From the NCBI GenBank assembly GCA_030765065.1, contig CM060979.1, positions 104,582,350 to 104,646,349 of the forward strand: a DNA stretch of 64,000 bases. The letters are read 5' to 3'. Position 1 is the first letter of the stretch. Each line of letters begins with the position of its first letter. Positions 22,698 to 34,497 of the stretch are shown one piece after another. The position numbers and the translations under genes were made by a program. This DNA comes from Deroplatys truncata (lineage: Eukaryota; Arthropoda; Insecta; Mantodea; Mantidae). Under the pieces are notes generated by a model. It made no database searches. It saw only the letters and a list, made by a program, of their open reading frames with translations, and had not been told where the DNA came from.

Positions 22698-23652
22698 TGT
22701 AACGGTTTTCTTATAATGTTTGTTTACATCACGCGTTGAAGCCATCTTGTGACGTCATTCATTTGTTAGGTTCGTAGCTCCATCTAGTGTTATCAATTTG
22801 TGGTAGTATTAGTGTTTGAAAGAATTTTAAGTTTTGTTTACTGTCCTCCGGCTAGCTATTATTTCAGTCGAACATGTCTCTTGATCAGGGTTGTGTAAAC
22901 GGAAAGGAATCTTTTATCCAAAAATTACACTGATGAAGAAATTTGTTTTACACATTTATTGTCGAACACGTTAACTATCACATTTATACATTGATCTTAA
23001 CACTCGCCAAACTGAAACTGTTATAACAACTTCTTACTGATAATTCTTTTAATCCACGTACTTCAATCTTTTGTATAATTAACTTTACCATACTTTAGAT
23101 CTTTCATAATTCTGCTGCGCGTGACTTGTGAATCTATATCCGATGTATGACGAACTGACTGACTGAAGACGACGTGTAGTGTACACAGATTTTTGATGAA
23201 CTGAACGACTGAAGGCGACGTGTAAGGTATTGAGATTTTCGATGAACTGCACGCGATCTACCTCTGACTTGGCTTTTTATACACCCACTCCCCGATATGC
23301 CTAAAGATTATAACTGAATTACTATTGGCTAATAAAACGCGCCAGCATTAGCGTCTATTTTAATATCCAATGAAAATTATGAATACATATGCTCTAGGGA
23401 AACATTCCAGAAGTTTCTATCGAAAACGCGCCAACATTACGTAACTTCCTCGTTTCCAATAATGATAAACAGCTCACCCCCCTCTTTGCATTATTGCGCT
23501 ATTATTGACAGTTTCAGTAAGGCATTAAAAACTTACTTCTCAACAATAATTACAGTCAAGAAACATCTCAAATCAATGTCACATAAAAATGCATATTCAT
23601 ATTACAATCATTATTTACATTTAAGTAATTTGTGATACAAATTACTGCATCA
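22698..23652 (-). repeat. LTR, 955 bp (downstream copy)
   Basis: Runs TGATGCAG...CCGTTACA on the minus strand. It has a TATA box TATAAAAAG (inverse at 23,273-23,281), an initiator-like GCAGTTCA about 33 bp downstream, and an AATAAA poly(A) signal (inverse at 22,955-22,960). A CRE-like TGACGTCA lies at 22,750-22,757. It differs from the 25.7-26.6 kb copy at roughly ten places plus one ~8-bp indel, so the pair is about 98-99% identical by eye. Confidence 0.93.
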
Positions 23653-23664
23653 TATGCCCCACTA
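23653..23664 (-). promoter_or_regulatory. polypurine tract
   Basis: On the minus strand AGTGGGGCATA immediately precedes the downstream LTR, where plus-strand priming is expected. Confidence 0.55.
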
Positions 23665-24364
23665 GAAACATAATTATAAATATTTACAACTTGTTTGGAA
23701 ATTTTATAATTGGGTTTTTAGTCTCCTAAATCTTGGAACACACGCTATCACTTTCACTTAACACATCACACGCATTTACATATGTTTTTTTTTATCTCGC
23801 CACTACTTACTGGCTCTGGTTTAATGTGTTTTGACATTAATCTGACGTTACAATTTTTATAGCAAATACTGTACCCTGAATTATTTAATTACTGTTACAA
23901 AATAGTTTACTTTTTTAAGTTGTTGACAAACATTTATATATTTAAGAATTTTTGTAATTATTAAACATTTTTACCAAAAATATTCACCCTTTATACAAAT
24001 ATATTGATATCTCTTAAATCTAGACAATGTTTCACCTTTTCTGTTTGCTACATAAGTATTTGTTTTTTTGTTTTTTTTTAAATTATTTTTACCCATTTTT
24101 GTTATTTTGTACTTTATTTTAACAATACTCTTGGAATTGTATTTACGTACTTTTACTTTAATATCATATTAAGTTTTATTTCAAATGCTGTTACAGTTAC
24201 TAAAAAAAATGTTTATTTTTCTTTTAAAAAAAATTTAATTATGTCCAAAATTTTATTTCTCCTTTCACATGACGTACATATTTATTTAACCCTCTTACGT
24301 TCCAATACATTTCTCTGCAAGTCATCTTTAACTATCCAGCATTTACTTTACATCTCATTGCTAT
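23665..24364 (-). other. non-coding interior of the LTR element
   Basis: AT-rich, with T-runs and no coding frame. This is where pol would lie in an autonomous element. Nothing of it is recognisable. Confidence 0.6.
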
Positions 24365-24763
24365 TTACCCTCCTGGATCAAATTGTGTGTGGCTAAACAT
24401 TACTCGTAGCCGTATCCTAAACTTCAAATTTTTGTTCATGAATAACCTCTTGTATTCATATGAAATTTCGTCCCCTGATAACATTTGAAAACAATCTAAA
24501 GTTTCTTGAACAACAAATCCTTTAACAACTGTCATTTTCAATTCTTCTACTATCTCTTTAATTTGAGAATACTCTGACAAATCTTTTATAAGCTGTACTG
24601 GATTGGAGTTTTCATTTTGAACATCTTGGTACAATTTATTTCTTTGCATTACTGACTCCTTCTGTATTTCTGATATCTCCCCTCTGAAATTAACCTGCGC
24701 CTGATTGACATGTACATTTATAACCTCTTTCATCTCTCTTATCTCACTTGAAATGTTACTCAT
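24365..24763 (-). CDS. gag-like second frame, coiled-coil
   Basis: 132 codons, offset by one base from the upstream frame and starting ATG six bases after that frame's TAG. It is rich in Glu, Gln, Lys and Ile heptads (SEIREMKEVINVHVNQAQ, IKEIVEELK), suggesting a coiled-coil. It ends FSHTQFDPGG. No zinc knuckle, protease or reverse transcriptase motif is visible. It may be the C-terminal half of one Gag split by a frameshift, or a separate accessory product. Confidence 0.5.
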   Translation of the reverse strand: MSNISSEIREMKEVINVHVNQAQVNFRGEISEIQKESVMQRNKLYQDVQNENSNPVQLIKDLSEYSQIKEIVEELKMTVVKGFVVQETLDCFQMLSGDEISYEYKRLFMNKNLKFRIRLRVMFSHTQFDPGG

Positions 24764-24767
24764 TCTA

Positions 24768-25262
24768 CTACCTGACTGTACATTCTACATCAACATGTTC
24801 ACTTTTAGTATTAACCTCACTTTTTTTGTTACATATTTCCTTGCTCATATCTACCATTTTCTTTGAAACTTCTCCTATCTCACTTGCTATTATTTCCTTT
24901 TCATCACTCATTTTTGGCATACTACTATCTACCTCCATAGATTTCTTTTCAATTTCTTCCCTGCTTTGATCTACTTTTTGCCCTAATATCTCATTACTCC
25001 TACCAAAGGCTTCCATTAATTTCCTATGACTCTTTTCCATACTCTGAGTTAATCTTTGTCCTAATTTCTTAAAACTCTTTTCCATATTCTCATTCATATT
25101 TCTCAGCATTTCCATAATTTCTATCATCATACTAGCATCAAAATTTACATTTCCTGCTGTTCTATTCTCACTTTCTGCACTAATATTTCCTCCCTCAAAT
25201 ATTATTTCTTCTGTATTATTAGTAGCCATTGTTTTCTTTATCCTACCGCTCCTAAGGTACAT
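24768..25262 (-). CDS. gag-like protein, N-terminal coiled-coil
   Basis: 164 codons beginning MYLRSGRIKKTMATNN, a basic N-terminus of the 'LRSG' type seen in Ty3-type Gag proteins. A long charged heptad region follows (residues ~45-150, with internal MEKSFKKLGQRLTQ / MEKSHRKLMEAFGR repeats). The position just after the leader of the 5' LTR supports Gag. It stops at tandem TAG codons. It has no capsid major homology region and no zinc knuckle, so this is a gag relic of a non-autonomous element. Confidence 0.6.
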   Translation of the reverse strand: MYLRSGRIKKTMATNNTEEIIFEGGNISAESENRTAGNVNFDASMMIEIMEMLRNMNENMEKSFKKLGQRLTQSMEKSHRKLMEAFGRSNEILGQKVDQSREEIEKKSMEVDSSMPKMSDEKEIIASEIGEVSKKMVDMSKEICNKKSEVNTKSEHVDVECTVR

Positions 25263-25557
25263 TAAAAAAAATTTTTAGCCCTTTTTTTAGAATAAAAATC
25301 ACACGTTTCTAACCTTTCTGATGGTATCTGCTGATGTTGCTTTGATGTCCAGCTTTCTGCCCCTCTCTCCTAGATTAGTATGTCGCTTCTGCGTTGTATT
25401 ATGATGAATCTGCGTTGTCTCGATGTTTTTGTTGTCCTGTAGTTTGAATTTCCCTGTTGCCTTGTAATCTCGGAATTACGATGTCCAATCATCCGCGTAG
25501 TCTGTCGTCCCTTTTGTTGTTTCTGGAATCTGCGTCTTGTAGTTCAGTTCACTTCTC

Positions 25558-25660
25558 CATTCGCCCCTTCCTGGTCATCTCACTTCTTCCTGGTTAATTC
25601 TGCCCCTTCCTGGTTATTCTGATCCTTTCCTGGTCATCGTGTTCCTTTCCTGGTTACTCT
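25558..25660 (-). repeat. leader tandem repeat, ~20-bp unit, five copies
   Basis: Five imperfect copies of CCCTTCCTGGTTATTCTG (plus-strand sense) lie between the primer site and gag. Confidence 0.85.
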
Positions 25661-25680
25661 GCCCCACGTTCTGGGTGCCA
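25661..25680 (-). promoter_or_regulatory. primer-binding site, tRNA-Lys type, two extra bases
   Basis: The minus strand reads TGGCACCCAGAACGTGGGGC, a variant of TGGCGCCCAACGTGGGGC that pairs with the 3' end of tRNA-Lys. It has one change and a 2-base insertion. It sits 3 bp from the LTR, like the other two primer sites in this complex. Confidence 0.8.
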
Positions 25681-25683
25681 ATT

Positions 25684-26643
25684 TGTTACGGTATTACTTA
25701 TAATGTTTGTTTGTGTCTACTTCACGCGTGGAAGCCATCTTGTGACGTCATTCATTTGTTAGGTTCGTAGCTCCATCTAGTGTTATCAATTTGTGGTAGT
25801 ATTAGTGTTTGAAAGAATTTTAAGTTTTGTTTACTGTCCTCCGGCTAGCTATTATTTCAGTCGAACATGTCTCTTGATCAGGGTTGTGTAAACGGAAAGG
25901 AATCTTTTATCCAAAATTACACTGATGAAGAAATTTGTTTTACACATTTATTGTCGAACACGTTAACTATCACATTTATACATTGATCTTAACACTCGCC
26001 AAACTGAAACTGTTATAACAACTTCTTACTGATAATTCTTTTAATCCACGTACTTCAATCTTTTGTATAATTAACTTTACCATACTTTAGATCTTTCATA
26101 ATTCTGCTGCGCGTAACTTGTGAATCTATATCCGATGTATGACGAACTGACTGACTGAAGACGACGTGTAGTGTACACAGATTTTTGATGAACTGAACGA
26201 CTGAAGGCGACGTGTAAGGTATTGAGATTTTCGAAGAACTGCACGCGATCTACCTCTGACTTGGCTTTTTATAACCCACTCCCCGATATGCCTAAAGATT
26301 ATAACTGAATTACTATTGGCTAATAAAACGCGCCAACATTAGCGTCTATTTTAATATCCAATGAAAATTATGAATACATATGCTCTAGGGAAACATTCCA
26401 GAAGTTTCTACCGAAAACGCGCCAACATTACGTAACTTCCTCGTTTCCAATAATGATAAACAGCTCACCCCCCTCTTTGCATTATTGCGCTATTATTGAC
26501 AGTTTCAGTAAGGCATTAAAAACTTACTTCTCAACAATAATTACAGTCAAGAAACATCTCAAATCAATGTCACATAAAAATGCATATTCATATTACAATC
26601 ATTATTTACATTTAAGTAATTTGTGATACAAATTACTGCATCA
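25684..26643 (-). repeat. LTR, 960 bp (5' copy)
   Basis: Same organisation as the 22.7-23.65 kb LTR, ending CCGTAACA on the minus strand. It carries TGACGTCA at 25,743-25,750. Confidence 0.93.
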
Positions 26644-26647
26644 ATTG

Positions 26648-27031
26648 GAATTTAGCAGCACAGGGAGCTGGTAAAATTTAAAGCTTTTATGAGAGAGACC
26701 AGAAGAGAGAGACAGAGACACAGGAATTTCCAGAGTGTCAATTCAAACACAGAGAGCTGGAAAAGTGATAGCTTGTTTGAGAGTGACGATCGATGAGAGA
26801 AAGAGACAGAGAGATGTAGGAATTCGCAGATACGTCATTAGAACCACAGGGAGCTGGAAAAGTGACAGCTTGTTTGAAAGAGGATCGATGAGAGAAATAA
26901 ACAGAGGTACATAGGTATTCCCAGATGTCATTAGAAGCACAGGGAGTTGGATAAGTGGCATCCTATTTGAGCAAGAGGACTGATGAGAGAAAGAGACAAA
27001 GATATGTAGGAATTCCCAGATATGTCATTAG
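26648..27031 (+). repeat. minisatellite, ~95-bp unit, about four copies
   Basis: Units beginning GGAATTYCCAGA start near 26,648 (short first unit), 26,723, 26,819, 26,912 and 27,008. Each contains CACAGGGAGCTGG and GATGAGAGAAAGAGACAGAG. The array abuts the LTR complex, which inserted at its edge. Confidence 0.9.
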
Positions 27032-27499
27032 AAGCGTGACAGCAGATATACGAACGACTGAATTCTCATAAAACGCTATGTAAAGCAGCAATAATAATTT
27101 ATGTTACAATTATTATTGGCGCGAATGTGCGCGTCATGGCATTTACATATAAACGGGGAACTTTTTCTAAGCAGTGCTCCCTGATTTTTCGGCAGCCAAA
27201 TGCTGAATCCATTATAAGTTGTTTGAAGAAGAGTGGGGAAGTAGTGTCTGACGACAAGTTTTTAGCTTCCCACTAACATTATTACAAGTAGTGTGGTAAC
27301 GGGAAAATAATTAAGAATACGGAGAAAAAGTGCAAAGTATGGAATTCAGGGAAGTATCTTGTCTAACAGCTTTCATATTTTTGTAACTGAAGTACAATAT
27401 AGCTAATCGAATATGTGGTTGTGTTATTGCTCTCACCCACTCCTAGAAAAGAGTTGTTAGAGATAGGATTGATTTAAGCATCTTCAAGTAGGAGATAGT
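27032..27499. other. unassigned DNA
   Basis: Nothing recognised. Confidence 0.4.
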
Positions 27500-27575
27500 G
27501 CCGGCAGAACTTCGAACCTAAGACTTCCAGATGGCAGGGCAAGCGCTTACGCTATACCTAGCGTAATTTCGAGCG
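27500..27575 (-). repeat. tRNA-like SINE head, remnant
   Basis: The minus strand has TAGGTATAGCG-like and AGGTTCGAAGTTC boxes around a 'GCTTGCCCTGCCAT' anticodon-arm-like stretch. Stems are incomplete. Confidence 0.45.
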
Positions 27576-30500
27576 GCAGTTCCGGCCCCGTTCCAGAACG
27601 ATAACGAGTATTCCGGAAAAGATCTAATGTTATGAAGCATTTATTTGATATAACATTTATGTTTTAATCGGCTCTACATTTTCTAACGGTAAGGAGAATC
27701 AAACGGATTGCACGTGCTAACAAATAAATAAATAGAAGTTAAGAAAACGTCGACTGCGCCGCGTCCTTAAAGATCTATATTCGTCTACTTAAGACCTCTT
27801 CTGTGTTAGTAGTTACACGAATAGCTATTATGGAACGCAAAAGCGTAGGGAAAACGTTTGAGAAATAACCGCTCGTAAATAAGTAAACCATTATCACATT
27901 CTTATTCTTATTTGTAGGCTTACAGTCTATGATTCCAAATTAAGACTCATTCACTCACTCCCCGATGATTGTATTTATGGAACGGGCAATTCTACGTTAG
28001 TCCACCCTGCTTACTATATATCGATTCCATTCTCTTTTTTGTTCCGTACCCTCCAATCTGTTGCATAACACATTCATTTTTGATAATTTAGTTGCTCACG
28101 CGAGCTAATCTTGTTTTCCCTGCAATTTTTCTTGAAGTGTTCGGTCACATAGTTTCCAAAAATAGTCTTGTTCTAGCTATATCTATAGGATTTTCAGTCA
28201 GTACGCCAATATAGGCCTACTAGCTATTTTGTATATTCTACTCTAGGTTCCCCTTGAAGCAGGGACGCGTGCCTGATAATTATAAATAAAATACTTATTC
28301 ATAGACTATAAACATGAAAATATAAGGAAATTTAATATCACTAAAGGCTAAAAGCTGTAAACAGTTGAGGTTCTAAATGCAGGAGACTTCAGGGTGATAA
28401 TATAACTCAGGCGATAACGAGAAACAGATTAAAACAACGGGTAATCTTTTAGAATTTCTACAAGAGCACGTGCTTCCAAATATAAAGATCGCCAGAATTT
28501 CACAGCGACAAGCGCCGACACATGCATGCCTAATTCGAGAGTGAAACCAATGAGACATGAAAACTACGTTAAAATGAATGATGGGCTATAACACTTTCTA
28601 ATTGGGGAAATACTCGTAGAATGTAGCATTTTCTTGTGATGAAATTCTCCAATGACTATTGAGGTAGAAGTATATGAAGAGAATAACTGATATGATAGAC
28701 CACGTAGTTACACATCTCCTAGACAAAGTTCCTAAGAGAAAGGCGGAATGTTTGCTGAAGCAACAGCTTCATTCCGGCCATTTCTCGGTCGCAAATCGCT
28801 GCACCTCAGCGATGTTGGCGACACTTTCTACGTCCGTAAAATTCTATTAGTTATAGTCTGGCAATTTCAATTCATCGCAGTGTTCAAGTGGGTTTTAAGT
28901 GTTGGCTTCACGCGATTTCATTATACTGGATTTGATAATATTAATAATTTGCCGCGGCTCATGTCTTGTATGCAGGGAGAGGAAATGGTGTCGAGTGTAA
29001 CATAATCTATTGCCCATTTGTATGGGTATAAATTGGAAAGGATTGAAACTGCAACTTCTTGCCTGAGCCTCCTTGATAAATATCACTCCCTGAAACAACT
29101 ATCCTTTCACTACCGGCAGGGGAATAAACCTTAAAGCCATTTATAATTCCATATGTAGCAATTTAGATAATCGAGAGCCTAGATGCATAAATAGCTTGTC
29201 ATTTCAATTCTGTTTATAAACATTCCTAGCTAATTAATTCAATCCCTGAATACTTATATAATAAAAATTACAAACCCTTTTTTATTTGCTTCCAGCTTGT
29301 AACTTCTTGTATATTTACTTGCTACCATATTTTTTGTTTGCTACTGTAATGAAGAGTATTAAAGCGATGGACCACTCAAAAAGGTGAAATTTATGAAAAA
29401 CCTGACTTTCTCATGTTTGCTTATAAAATAATTTTAGTCACTGGTTTTAAAAATATATCAGTTTTCACTCAAATTTTCACTGATTAAAGTTATAATTAAT
29501 TGCTTAAAAGTGTTATGATATTCAATCCAGTAACAAGCATGTCTTATTTCAGTACCTATATTTTTGCATTTCAGTTTTCGCTTTGTACTCATTGACATTC
29601 CAATATGATAAAAGTTATGAAGCAATTGACTTGAAATTTGCCCCTAATCTGTTTACTTACTCTTTTACAATCATCTATTGAACCTTTCAACTGCTTTAGA
29701 AATTTCGATAAACAATTTTGTAATTGTAATGAGACTTCTATAATTTTTCCTGAAATCAGTAATTAGAATTCTAAAAGTATGTCTAGTTTTTTTGTTTTAT
29801 TTTGTGTAAGGGCGATCAACTGCTAGGTCATTAGCGGCATATCTAGGTTTTACATGCTATAATATGGAATCCATTTCTTTCTTCTTTTTTTTACTTTTTT
29901 GAGAATGTTTTGTTAAAATAACTCTTTAATATAACAGTACATAATTCAATAATATTTAAGAGGAGACTAAATGAAAAAAAACGCCATAAATGACAATTTT
30001 AGTTTTCTATGGAGTCTTATAAATTGTAATTTCATATTCAGTGTGTTATATTTTATATTTTATTATTGTAGGAACAATGCTTGTATTTTAAATATAGTTT
30101 AACAATTTTACTGCATCTGCCATTTTGTAATCTGAATTCTGCATCATTTTACAGAAAAAATCGTTACCCCTATATTCATTGGAGAAGAGAGGTACATTTT
30201 AGTTCAGTTTAGGGAAGTTTTGTTCTACATTATTGGTACCACTTCTAAACATGGAAGGTTTCGTATGTCTAAGCAATGCGGGTTTTTCTTTGTAAATAGA
30301 ATGGTTTTTTTCTGTAAATGATATTTTCTGATATAGATGATTTCCTGTTTTCCTAGGAAATATTGAAGATACCTAAATGAAATTTTGTATGATAAAATTA
30401 ATTCCACCTTGTTCGAGGTTAATAAGTTGGTTCGTTATGTTTTAAAAATTAATCGCTGATAAATTAATTTAAAATGTGAAATTAAGAAAAATATCTTATC

Positions 30501-30785
30501 TGCTTTGATAAACAATATTACTATACAACAGTAGACCAATAACTTTAAATCATGCATATAAATTCCTTAAAAATTTCAGTCTTACATCTTAAACAATTTC
30601 AGAGATATGGGTTATGAAGTTGGTAAAGTTAACTTGGGCGGGATAGGGCATTTGGTCTTCCCTCAATTAGTCGAACACCATTTAAAAGAAAATATTCGAA
30701 ATATACATATTACTTTATTATAACGTTTGGAGCATGTGCCAAAACGTTCAGACATTTTGGATTAAAACTTTGAACATATACACAT
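27576..30785. other. unassigned AT-rich DNA
   Basis: 3.2 kb with no recognised gene or repeat. The open frame at 28,748-29,005 (+) shows no domain. 29.3-30.6 kb is strongly AT-rich. Confidence 0.4.
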
Positions 30786-30789
30786 TTCA

Positions 30790-32100
30790 GTCTTAAAAAG
30801 GTGTGGGAATTGGAAATTATCCTGAGGGTCACGGATTAAAATTGCATCATCCGCACAGCAGACATCCCTGTTTCTGTTGCTAGTTGTATGGTCTTGTTCA
30901 TTTGTCCTTATTCCAATTTTGAGATACTCTGACACATGGTTAGATTAAACAAAAATGGACTCAAAGCATCCCATTGCCTGATACCTTTATGGAACGGATT
31001 TTTTCACCTAATTTCCAGTTTAGTTTCAAATTTATGTCGTTACTCGTATTTGTACAAATATCTATAATTAAACGATCTGCTCCACTGGGTTATTTAAAAT
31101 ATTCTAAAGCTTTTAAAATCTGTGCAAATTTTAAGCGGTCAAATAGTTTTGTAAATAAACAAAGTAATGTAGGCGTGTTTATTTAACTCAGAAGATTTCT
31201 CTTTTATTTGTCTTACATATGGTAAAGATAGCAACTATATGCTATCTTCCATGCCGAAACGCTTTTGGTAGCAATCTTCAGTATTGTGCGTAACAAACCT
31301 ATTCCCCCTATAGTTGCTAACGAGCCTTTTGTCACTCTTCTTAAGGATCGCAGTGCAATGAATTTTAGACTTTCATGTATCGGAGGTTTTTAATTTGGCA
31401 AATATTTTATGAATAAATTTATGAATAAATTGTTGCTTTCGGGTTATATTCACTTATTTCATTTGCAACTTCATTGTGTCTAAGGTATTTTCTCTTTTCG
31501 AGGGATTGGATTCATTTCCACCTCACTTATATATTTTTAAACTATAGTTTGCAAGTCTGTACCTCTGTTTTTTCTTTGATCACTTGTTCCTGATTCCATA
31601 CTATTCTCTAGATTTGCGACTGTGACTCATAAAAAGTCCTCTGTTATTTGTTTGTATATTCCTCCCAATTTTTGTATTTTCTTTTTCTAATTTAACAATT
31701 TTGTATTTACTATATTCTGCTTGCTTCCTTTATAGATTCGGAATGTTTTTTTTTCTTCGGTTCTGCTATAACCTTAATTTCGTTTTGAAATTATGAAATT
31801 TTTCTCTTCTTTGGGTTGCTTGTACCATCTTTCTGGTCTCCAAAACTTCTTGGGCTGCTTAAAAGATTTTGGTCTTAACATTTTAACTCACATTAACACT
31901 ATTTGTGACTAAATTTGTGTTAAACTACATTGTTATTCAGTTCTTACTTGAGGAAAAATCTCGTGTTTTCTTTCTTTTAATAATTCTCTGTTGAATTTAT
32001 GGTGTTAAGGTAATTAATTTTGGTGAAATAACTTTTAATCTCATTTTGGTAAACACAATGCTATGATAATCTATATCTGCAAAATTAACGTTTTTTATTT
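30790..32100 (-). pseudogene. LINE endonuclease/reverse transcriptase, decayed
   Basis: Read downward on the minus strand: NVNFADIDYHSIVFTKMRLK near 32.05 kb resembles the C-terminal 'SDH' end of an apurinic-type endonuclease. AILKKSDKRLVSNYRGNRF near 31.3 kb matches the LINE 'KKGDK..NYRGI' motif. FDRLKFAQILKALEYF near 31.1 kb is the 'AFD' block. HKGIRQWDALSPFLFNL near 30.98 kb is followed by CCADDAILIRDPQDN near 30.85 kb, where CADD replaces Y/FADD. Stops and frameshifts separate the blocks. Order and spacing support one decayed element. The upstream end is uncertain. Confidence 0.8.
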
Positions 32101-33683
32101 AAATTGGAGATGTATGAAACTGTTTGTTATTGAAGATGACATATGTTGTTTATTCTGACATGCCATTTTATTTCTATGTAATGTTTTAAGATCGAAAAAA
32201 TTTATTCTTTAATCTCGTTTCATTCATAAGGGATCCCATTCTCATACTTCCCTTCCATACAATAATGATCGCATAATCAGGCAAGACTATCTCTGAGAAA
32301 AGTTTCTACCTGCTTCTTTCATGACAACCAACATTAAAATATATCAACATTTTCCTTAAACTCATAGGTATATAATTTCTTCTTTTTATTTTTGAATACC
32401 AGTGTGTGAAACCTTTGGCCTAATCCTGCTGATGTTTTCCCAACATAAGTATCCATTGTGATTGGCTTTTCCAACTTCTCTCGGTCTGTTCATATTTCTT
32501 CGACCTATGTTATAGGTATACAGTTTCATATGCGCAGTTGTGGAGGTTCGTTACAAACAGTTATGCATAATAGAAAAAAAAACGCTGTAATAAAAGGACC
32601 TAATATAAAACTATATGCTAATTATTGAACAGTTCTAAGTTATTTATACCCCCTCAGTTTGCATACAATTTAAATTCATTTTTATTTCAGCAGGCCCTTC
32701 ATTAACACTATCCCTATAAATATAGAATATTGTAAAACCTTTTGAGTAAAACTTACTTTTTGATCCTCTTCATGGAGAGAATATTTACACGATTACTGTC
32801 AAAATATTGTAAACTCTAAAGTATATAAGTAATTCTCAAAGTACGTTAAATTGGAGGTTATGTGTTCTCTGATGGTTAGAATATATTGCATCCCTGTCTG
32901 CAGAGATTTACTGGTTAAAATATTTTGGCTTCCTATGGATAACACGCGTAAGCCATGTTAATCTTAACTCCTCTCCTTAGGCGTTAGGGACACATCTGAT
33001 AGGTTTCTGTCACGTATATGCTTACCATTTTGTCGAGAGATGGCATAAGTAACCTAGTACTCTTTGTCATTCACTTTAATGTGTTTGTTATACGAACTTC
33101 ATTAGATAATCGCCAACCTATATCATCTAGGTTCATTACAGAGAATGTACCTTTTAATACTAACATTTTTATATGAGGGTTCGTGTTAATGTATCCAATG
33201 AAGATTTGGTTTCACGACTAGAGCAAAAGCACCTAAAACAATAAAATATGGTTATTTGTTTTTCGCCATCGAAAAAACGATTGAATTTTGAACAAGTGTT
33301 AGAAACTTCTAACCGTCTTAGAACCATATTTATTATTCGTGTAGAGAGTGAAATATATCTACCACTAGATTACCGTAGGCCAACGCAAGTTAAAATCCAC
33401 GTTCACCTCGTTGTTTAAAGAATTATGGCTATGCTAATATTCTTCAGCGATCCGTAAGATAACGCTAGGTAAGTAAAGGAATTTAATTTACTTCTCAGCA
33501 AGCTTTAAAGATCTCCCGCTGTGACCTTGACCTCGCTCCACTGCGGGAGAGCAATACCGTATGTAAATGGATGCCCCTGACTGACATTGTGCATGTGGCT
33601 TATTTCCGTACGCTATGATGACGTCACGCCAGGTCGCGTGCGTGCGCGCCGCAGCTTCTCACTACCTGGCGGAACTGAAAAAA
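32101..33683. other. unassigned DNA with a short GC-rich patch
   Basis: Mostly AT-rich. 33,520-33,670 is clearly GC-richer and contains TGACGTCA (33,619-33,626) and a GCGTGCGTGCGCGCC run. No start-site motif or reading frame is linked to it. Confidence 0.4.
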
Positions 33684-34497
33684 TCTGATGTGTGGAATCC
33701 CATGCCTTTTTCTACCGTTTATCTCGGATAGCTTCTTGGAACTATTCTTAAAAAAAACTATTTTCTCTCTACTTCATATTAATCGAGATACACGTTTGCA
33801 GAAGTACTTTTATTGCGTACTTCTCTGTAGATACAAGAGCGATACGGGAAACTGAGCGTTAGTCAAATGCTGGCCTTGAAATTTCCTACTGTTTTCCTGA
33901 CATTGCGAAAAAAAAATTAATGTTCATAGTGCTTCAAAAAATGACGAAGCAATAAAACATGCAAACCATACCAACGGATATCTCCGAAATGGCTGAAGAT
34001 ACCAAAATGTTATTTGAATTAAGCTGTGTGCTTTAAAGAGATACACATTTTTTATGCAGTAAGGATTTGTCTAAATCATATGGTTTATCAGTTATACAAA
34101 ATTATACAAAATTCACTCCGGATGACTTCATAGGCTATTACCCGTAAATAAATAAATTTTATTTGTCATGTAAATATCATAAACGTATGCTATTTTAATC
34201 AAAATCGTTAGAGAAATTTTTGGAGGAAAAAATAACGAATACTTTTTCATATGAAGGATAGTTTGAGTTGGAGGATATTCCTGAAATCTTCGTGTCGTAT
34301 CTTTGGAAGATACTATAGCTAAATACCAAGTTTGGTATTGACACATAAACACACACAAACACGTACCTTTAACTAAAAATTATTCTTTTTATTCAGAAAT
34401 CCCCAAAACATGTACTTCCAGCGAAATATCAATATCGAAGTTTTGGGTTAAATGCAATACATCCTCTACCCGCTAAGTAAGTGGTAGAGAAAGTAAA
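33684..34497 (+). repeat. RepA copy, diverged
   Basis: Begins TCTGATGTGTGGAATCC right after an A-run (GGAACTGAAAAAA) and ends GTGGTAGAGAAAGTAAAAAC. The CA core is reduced to a short ACACACAAACACG stretch near 34,350. Confidence 0.85.

Larger units (their letters stand above)
22533..26643 (-). mobile_element. Ty3-type LTR retrotransposon complex, gag-only, rearranged
   Basis: On the minus strand the order is: 5' LTR (26,643-25,684), tRNA-Lys primer-binding site, tandem-repeat leader, two gag-like frames, a non-coding AT-rich part, purine-rich tract, second LTR (23,652-22,698), a duplicated primer-site/leader segment, and a last ~13 bp of LTR (22,533-22,545). The whole block is flanked by ATTG at 22,529-22,532 and 26,644-26,647, the 4-bp duplication usual for Ty3-type elements. 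No protease, reverse transcriptase or integrase is present, so it is non-autonomous. Confidence 0.87.

Noticed and set aside
28748-29005. 85-codon plus-strand open frame with an apparent start
   Set aside because: No domain, flanked by unassigned AT-rich DNA; length is within chance expectation.
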